This document shows positions 60,523 through 64,000 of a DNA stretch of 64,000 nucleotides, in pieces; positions within the stretch are counted from its first letter, which is position 1, and every line of letters begins with the position of its first letter. Origin of the DNA: an uncultured Clostridia bacterium (GTDB taxonomy: Bacteria > Bacillota > Clostridia > Oscillospirales > Acutalibacteraceae); the NCBI GenBank assembly GCA_945787805.1, contig CALZID010000001.1, positions 124,001 to 188,000 of the forward strand, given 5' to 3'. The notes beneath the pieces are model-generated. The model was not told the DNA's origin, searched no databases, and was given only the letters and a program-made list of their open reading frames with translations. The translations under genes were made by a program, and so were the position numbers.

Positions 60523-60619
60523 CTTTTTGCAATCGATTACAATTGAATAAATGATACAATGATATCATAATATCAAAATTAAATTCATAACGGTCTAAAA
60601 ACAGGACCGTAAACACAAC

Positions 60620-60661
60620 ACCCTCTGCATTGGAAATATCCTTGCAGAGGGTATTTTTTTA
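60620..60661 (+). terminator. Strong terminator after the Tad2-like gene
   Basis: ACCCTCTGCA (60620-60629) / TGCAGAGGGT (60643-60652) followed by ATTTTTTT. It is near-identical to the terminator 360 nt downstream at 60980. Confidence 0.88.
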
Positions 60662-60745
60662 TATTTAAAAAACAAACAGATTTTAAACAGCGATTTTATT
60701 ATAGCCGTTTATATAACGGAAAATGTAATAAAGGAGCTGAAAACG

Positions 60746-60961
60746 ATGTATCTGAAATACAGACATCACATCAATATTGAGAAAAGGAGAGTAAGAACTT
60801 ACGGAATAATCGCTGTTTCGTTAAAAACTTTTAAAGTATTTAACGATGTTTCAACCGACAGTACGGCAGTAAAACAGCTCGTTAAAAGACTGAATGACGG
60901 TAAAGTCGAAATTGTCCACATCCCCGCCATCCTCGAAGACTTTTATCTGACGAACCCGTAA
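60746..60961 (+). CDS. DUF6514-like small basic protein at the prophage right end
   Basis: 71 residues: MYLKYRHHINIEKRRVRTYGIIAV, then FKVFNDVSTDSTAVKQLVKRLNDGKVEIVHIPAILEDF. The pattern 'YGI...DVSTDxxxVxxLVxxLNxxxVxxxHxxxxLEDF' is that of DUF6514, a small family of Clostridia of unknown function. AAAGGAGCTG upstream. It stands alone between two near-identical terminators and 100 nt from attR. Its size, charge and place make it one candidate for the missing recombination directionality factor; host-derived cargo is equally possible. Confidence 0.75.
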   Translation: MYLKYRHHINIEKRRVRTYGIIAVSLKTFKVFNDVSTDSTAVKQLVKRLNDGKVEIVHIPAILEDFYLTNP

Positions 60962-60979
60962 TTGTCAGGTTAAGCGACC

Positions 60980-61021
60980 ACCCTCTGCATCGGATAAAGC
61001 CTTTGCAGAGGGTGTTTTTTT
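60980..61021 (+). terminator. Strong terminator at the prophage right end
   Basis: ACCCTCTGCA (60980-60989) / TGCAGAGGGT (61004-61013), then GTTTTTTT. It insulates the cotJC remainder from phage transcription. Confidence 0.88.
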
Positions 61022-61038
61022 GCAAATTCTCAATAATA

Positions 61039-61080
61039 ATATCTTTTTAAAGTCAGGCGGCCCCGACGGCGAACTCGGCG
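61039..61080 (+). other. attR, right prophage junction in cotJC
   Basis: Phage sequence ending ATATCTTTTTAAAGTCAGGC meets host cotJC resuming at GG CCCCGACGGCGAA. The shared dinucleotide is GG at 61059-61060. The reading phase across attB is Gly-Gly-Pro-Asp-Gly-Glu, so excision rejoins the frame exactly. Confidence 0.8.
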
Positions 61081-61613
61081 CGTCACTTCGCTATCTTTCA
61101 CAAAGATACGCAATGCCGTATCCGGAATTAAAAGGATTATTGACAGATATAGGTACTGAAGAGTTAGGCCATTTAGAGATGGTTGGCGCTATTGTTTATC
61201 AGTTGACCCGTAATCTTACTATTGATGAAATAAAAAAGAGCGGATTCGATAAATATTTTGTTGACCACACAACAGGTATATATCCAATCGCAGCAAGCGG
61301 AGTGCCTTGGTCTGCTACGACATTCCAGTCAAAAGGTGATGTTATTACCGATTTGCATGAAGATTTAGCAGCAGAGCAAAAGGCGAGAACGACTTATGAC
61401 AATATTCTCCGTCTTGTGGATGACCCTGATGTCAGAGAACCAATTAAATTCTTGCGTGAAAGAGAAATAGTACACTATCAGAGATTTGGTGAAGGCTTAC
61501 AACTTGCATGTGATAAGCTTGACAGTCAAAACTTTTATGCGTTCAATCCAAGCTTTGATAAGCATTGTATAAAAACTGTAAAAAATAATTCAAACAGAAA
61601 TAAATATTATTAA
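61061..61613 (+). pseudogene. cotJC: cotJC 3' part, separated by the prophage
   Basis: Carries (GG)PDGELGASLRYLSQRYAMPYPELKGLLTDIG.. to the stop, with manganese-catalase-like ligands in TDIGTEELGHLEMV (Glu/His) and DLHEDLAAEQKARTTYD, REREIVHYQRFGE. About 183 codons, no further damage. No start codon or ribosome site of its own beside the junction, so it is silent unless the prophage excises. Reassembled length 214 codons, close to the family's usual length of about 190-215. Confidence 0.92.
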
Positions 61614-61637
61614 ATCTCTTTCGGAGAATTGACTTTC

Positions 61638-61673
61638 GTGCCGGTTCAACTCATAATTGAACCGGCACTTTTA
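61638..61673 (+). terminator. cotJ operon terminator
   Basis: GTGCCGGTTCAA (61638-61649) / TTGAACCGGCAC (61657-61668), perfect 12-bp stem with a 7-nt loop, followed by TTTTAT. It ends the cotJABC unit after cotJC and confirms that the 3' part belongs to a once-complete operon. Confidence 0.88.
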
Positions 61674-61757
61674 TATAATTCTTTTGTGCAAAATGTGATT
61701 TATATTTAAATTTTATCTTGCCGTCGGTCCGAGTATACAATATTTATTATTTTCTAC

Positions 61758-61786
61758 TTGATTTTAATGTAAAAATCTTATATAAT
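61758..61786 (+). promoter_or_regulatory. tRNA-Ser promoter
   Basis: TTGATT (61758-61763), 17 nt, TATAAT (61781-61786), ending 17 nt before the tRNA 5' end. Confidence 0.8.
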
Positions 61787-61802
61787 GGTAAACAGTTGTT
61801 AT

Positions 61803-61895
61803 GGAGAGTTGTCCGAGCTGGTCGAAGGAGCACGATTGGAAATCGTGTAAACTGCTAAAACGGTTTCGAGGGTTCGAATCCCTTGCTCTCCGCCA
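61803..61895 (+). tRNA. tRNA-Ser (anticodon GGA)
   Basis: Acceptor arms GGAGAGT (61803-61809) and GCTCTCC (61885-61891), discriminator G, encoded CCA (61893-61895). Anticodon stem CACGA/TCGTG with loop TTGGAAA, anticodon GGA for UCU/UCC. Long variable arm as expected for class II Ser tRNAs, T-arm GAGGGTTCGAATCCCTT. Not used as the prophage att site. Confidence 0.96.
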
Positions 61896-61902
61896 ATTTA
61901 AA

Positions 61903-61942
61903 AAGGGCACCACTGGGTTTTATAGTGATGTCCTTAATTTTT
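61903..61942 (+). terminator. tRNA-Ser terminator
   Basis: AAGGGCACCACT / AGTGATGTCCTT (two wobble pairs) with a 9-nt loop, followed by AATTTTTTT. Confidence 0.75.
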
Positions 61943-61960
61943 TTAGAATTGAGGTTTTAT

Positions 61961-63355
61961 ATGCTTGAACAACTTATAAATACTGTAAATAATGCGCTAT
62001 ACAGCTATATTCTCATAACTGTTCTCGTACTCGGCGGGCTCTATTTTTCAATTCGTACAAAATGCGTACAGTTTAGACTTATAAAAGAACAGTTTAAAGC
62101 AGTAATTGAAAAACCCGAAAACGGTGTTTCATCATTTCAGGCTCTCATGGTTTCAACCGCATCACGAGTCGGTACGGGTAATATAATAGGTGTTTCCACA
62201 GCACTGTGCCTCGGTGGATTCGGCTCTGTGTTTTGGATGTGGATTATCGCAATTATCGGCAGCGCATCAGCCTTTGTTGAAAGCACGCTTGCACAAATAT
62301 ACAAGCGTAAAGGTTCTGACGGCAGTTACGGCGGTCCTGCTTATTATATTGAAAGTTCATTGCATAACAGACCGCTGGCAATTGTGTTTTCCGTTCTGCT
62401 GATTATTACTTACGGTTTCGGCTTTAATATGTTGGCGTCATATAACTTGCAGTCAACATTTTCAGGATACAGCTTTTATGATGCAAATGTAACTCCTTGG
62501 ATAATAGGCATTATCGTTGCAATTGTTGTCGGATATTGCCTTTTCGGCGGCGGAAAACGAGTAATAAAGGTTACAAGCACATTGGTTCCCGTAATGGGTG
62601 TTGCGTATATCGTTACGGCACTTATAATTGTGTTTATGAACATTGGTATTTTACCGAATATTATTAAAACAATCTTTATTGAAGCCTTTGATTTTAAGGC
62701 AATTTTCGGCGGATTTTCAGGCTCATGCGTAATTTTCGGTATTAAGCGCGGTCTTTTCAGTAATGAAGCAGGCGTCGGTTCTGCTCCGAATGCGTCAGCC
62801 TCGGCTGAAGTAAAGCATCCCGTAAAGCAAGGTCTTGTGCAAATTCTTTCGGTTTTTATTGATACAATTCTTGTTTGCTCCGCAACCGCTTTTTTGTGTA
62901 TGAGTTCAGGGGTTGAGCCGTCAGCAGAGCTTTCGGGCGCACCTTATGTTCAGGCGGCACTCACCGAAACACTTGGGGCTTTCGGTCCGATTTTTATAAC
63001 AGTTGCAATGATTCTGTTTGCTTTTACAACACTTATCGGTAATCTGTATTATGTTGATAAATGCATATTCCATATTTATGGAAAAATGCCGGGCAAGGCA
63101 TTTATGTCCGCATATTATATTATTGTGTCTGCTATCATTTTTCTGGGTGCGGGACTTAATGCTGACTTGCTTTGGGGTATTGCCGATTTAACTATGGGTG
63201 GAATGGCACTTATCAATATGCCCGTTATTTTATATCTCGGCAAATATGCTTTTAGAGCATTAAAGGATTATGAAAAACAGCGCAAAAACGGTGTTGAACC
63301 TGTGTTCAAGGTGAAAAATATTGATTTGCCGCACAAAACAGATTACTGGAATTAA
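61961..63355 (+). CDS. Sodium:alanine/amino-acid symporter (AGCS family)
   Basis: 464 residues, about 11 membrane spans. NNALYSYILITVLVLGGLYFSIRTKCVQFRL, VSTASRVGTGNIIGVSTAL (the GxGN substrate/sodium region), GSDGSYGGPAYYIE and FSNEAGVGSAPNASASAEV are diagnostic AGCS blocks. The ATG at 61961 has GAGG upstream; the longer frame from 61883 overlaps the tRNA and is rejected. It imports alanine, glycine or related amino acids with Na+, possibly useful for germination or nutrition. Substrate not decidable from sequence. Confidence 0.93.
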   Translation: MLEQLINTVNNALYSYILITVLVLGGLYFSIRTKCVQFRLIKEQFKAVIEKPENGVSSFQALMVSTASRVGTGNIIGVSTALCLGGFGSVFWMWIIAIIGSASAFVESTLAQIYKRKGSDGSYGGPAYYIESSLHNRPLAIVFSVLLIITYGFGFNMLASYNLQSTFSGYSFYDANVTPWIIGIIVAIVVGYCLFGGGKRVIKVTSTLVPVMGVAYIVTALIIVFMNIGILPNIIKTIFIEAFDFKAIFGGFSGSCVIFGIKRGLFSNEAGVGSAPNASASAEVKHPVKQGLVQILSVFIDTILVCSATAFLCMSSGVEPSAELSGAPYVQAALTETLGAFGPIFITVAMILFAFTTLIGNLYYVDKCIFHIYGKMPGKAFMSAYYIIVSAIIFLGAGLNADLLWGIADLTMGGMALINMPVILYLGKYAFRALKDYEKQRKNGVEPVFKVKNIDLPHKTDYWN

Positions 63356-63361
63356 ACATAT

Positions 63362-63400
63362 AATCACTCTGTGCATAGACTGTACAGGGTGATTTTTTTG
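63362..63400 (+). terminator. Symporter-gene terminator overlapping the next gene's ribosome site
   Basis: AATCACTCTGT (63362-63372) / ACAGGGTGATT (63384-63394), one G-T pair, followed by TTTTTT. The right arm contains the AGGGTGA that would be the ribosome site of the next gene, and its TTG start lies at the end of the T-run. Confidence 0.7.
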
Positions 63401-63883
63401 CGAAGTTTTGATTATAACAGAAATAAATCTGTTGAATATGCAAAAAAGTGGGCATTGACAAGAAATCCGCAATATTTTGATTTTCACGGAATAGGTGGGG
63501 ACTGCACGAATTTTGCGTCGCAGTGTATCTATGCGGGTGCAGGAGTAATGAACTATACAAAGGACTACGGTTGGTATTATATTTCACCGAATAACCGTTC
63601 AGCCGCTTGGTCCGGCGTTCAGTATCTATATAGATTTTTAACTACCAATGAGAGTGTCGGTCCCGTAGGAAGAAATGCGGAATTCAGTGAACTTCAGCTT
63701 GGTGATGTAATATTTCTGAGTAACGGTCAAAGACTGTATCACACGCTTGTTGTATCGGGGTTTGACACGGACGGTGAAATTTTGATTTGTGCTCACACGG
63801 TTGATTCGTATATGCGCCGATTAGACAGTTATAGATACTATTCTGCATTCCCAGTGCACATTGAAAAAGTTAATTCTTGGTAA
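63398..63883 (+). CDS. Amidase_6-type (putative NlpC/P60-like) protein
   Basis: 161 residues: FDYNRNKSVEYAKKWALTRNPQYFDF, GGDCTNFASQCIYAGAGVMNY with the probable catalytic Cys, LQLGDVIFL, LYHTLVVSGF with the probable catalytic His, ILICAHTVDSYMRRL. This matches the Amidase_6 (PF12671-type) proteins of spore-forming Firmicutes, thought to act on cell-wall peptides. No signal peptide. TTG at 63398 is chosen for its AGGGTGA 5-6 nt upstream; GTGs at 63371 or 63389 are alternatives. Confidence 0.82.
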   Translation: MRSFDYNRNKSVEYAKKWALTRNPQYFDFHGIGGDCTNFASQCIYAGAGVMNYTKDYGWYYISPNNRSAAWSGVQYLYRFLTTNESVGPVGRNAEFSELQLGDVIFLSNGQRLYHTLVVSGFDTDGEILICAHTVDSYMRRLDSYRYYSAFPVHIEKVNSW

Positions 63884-63887
63884 AATG

Positions 63888-63916
63888 TTGACTATAACAA
63901 AACTTTGTGCTATAAA
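63888..63916 (+). promoter_or_regulatory. Promoter of the last, partial gene
   Basis: TTGACT (63888-63893), 17 nt, TATAAA (63911-63916). A second possible -10, TATAAT, lies at 63922-63927. Confidence 0.65.
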
Positions 63917-63959
63917 GATAGTATAATATTGTTTTGTTGATAGTTTCGGGGTGGTAACG

Positions 63960-64000
63960 TTGAAGATTCCGTTTTCTTGTTATGATAACTGGGCACAATT
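63960..64000 (+). CDS. Start of an unidentified gene, cut by the window edge
   Basis: TTG at 63960 with GGGGTGG upstream opens a frame MKIPFSCYDNWAQ that runs to the window end. Too short to identify. The promoter just upstream supports a real gene. Confidence 0.45.
   Translation, partial: MKIPFSCYDNWAQ

Larger units (their letters stand above)
23503..61060 (+). mobile_element. Temperate podovirus-like prophage integrated in cotJC
   Basis: About 37.6 kb bounded by two halves of cotJC. It contains a large serine recombinase beside the left end, a leftward repressor operon, a rightward early region, an HUH replication gene, terminase, portal, scaffold, capsid, connector and P22-gp10-like genes, internal virion proteins, endolysin, holin and end-proximal accessory genes. 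No tape measure, tail tube or sheath is seen, so a short-tailed particle is most likely. The essential modules have open frames, so the element may still be able to excise. One small early gene shows a frameshift. Confidence 0.93.

Noticed and set aside
61803..61895. tRNA-Ser as the prophage attachment site
   Set aside because: No tRNA fragment lies at the other end, and both junctions fall within cotJC with a GG core. The tRNA is 740 bp beyond attR.
61883..61960. N-terminal extension of the AGCS symporter starting at 61883
   Set aside because: It would overlap the tRNA 3' end and its terminator. A ribosome site before 61961 and family alignment support the shorter form.

Overview
The window is AT-rich DNA from a spore-forming Firmicute, most likely a gut Clostridia (Oscillospiraceae/Ruminococcaceae-like). 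The evidence is a cotJABC spore-coat operon, AGGAGG-type ribosome binding sites, TTG/GTG starts, a Gram-positive starch-uptake and phosphorolysis cluster, and a BirA/BioY biotin pair. No taxon can be fixed from the sequence alone.

Host left arm (1-23.5 kb). On the minus strand are an ABC-F protein (cut by the window edge) and a MATE exporter, then a purine-nucleoside operon: xpt, a BMP lipoprotein, an ABC ATPase, two permeases and a COG2509-type flavoprotein. Divergent from xpt is a plus-strand maltodextrin operon: binding protein, MalF- and MalG-like permeases, MsmX-type ATPase, malQ and a phosphorylase. birA-bioY follow, with a visible BirA operator. After a bidirectional terminator and a 189-bp element with perfect 24-bp inverted ends comes a minus-strand nucleoside-salvage operon: a membrane protein, deoC, deoB, cdd and pdp. 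cotJA and cotJB then overlap the first 33 codons of cotJC.

Prophage (about 23,503-61,060; 37.6 kb). A temperate, podovirus-like element sits inside cotJC. The 5' part of the gene ends at the left junction and the 3' part resumes in the same codon phase at the right junction, so clean excision would restore a 214-codon cotJC. The leftward lysogeny operon encodes a repressor, an SF1 helicase and a large serine recombinase. The rightward region starts with a small Cro-like protein. It continues with cargo cassettes behind a thrice-repeated leader, a PcfK/AcrIIA9-like plus PcfJ pair, many small Cys-rich proteins, an HUH replication initiator, a late-type regulator and a head module (terminase, portal, scaffold, capsid). 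Next come an SGNH-esterase tail/adhesin protein, connector and P22-gp10-like proteins, internal virion proteins including one of 2,223 aa with an HExxH site, and an endolysin and holin. It ends with a tandem Tad2 anti-Thoeris-like protein and a small DUF6514-like protein. No sheath, tube or tape-measure gene is visible.

Host right arm (61.06-64 kb): the cotJC remainder and its terminator, tRNA-Ser(GGA), an AGCS-type sodium:amino-acid symporter, an Amidase_6-type protein, and the start of one more gene.

Main points of interest: (i) the in-frame split of a sporulation gene by a serine-integrase prophage, with a symmetric attP that can be reconstructed; (ii) 29 copies found by eye of the heptamer TCAGCGG on one strand of the rightward phage region, in all reading frames, containing the B. 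subtilis Chi core AGCGG; (iii) a cluster of candidate defence and counter-defence genes; (iv) an HUH Rep in a tailed-phage genome.
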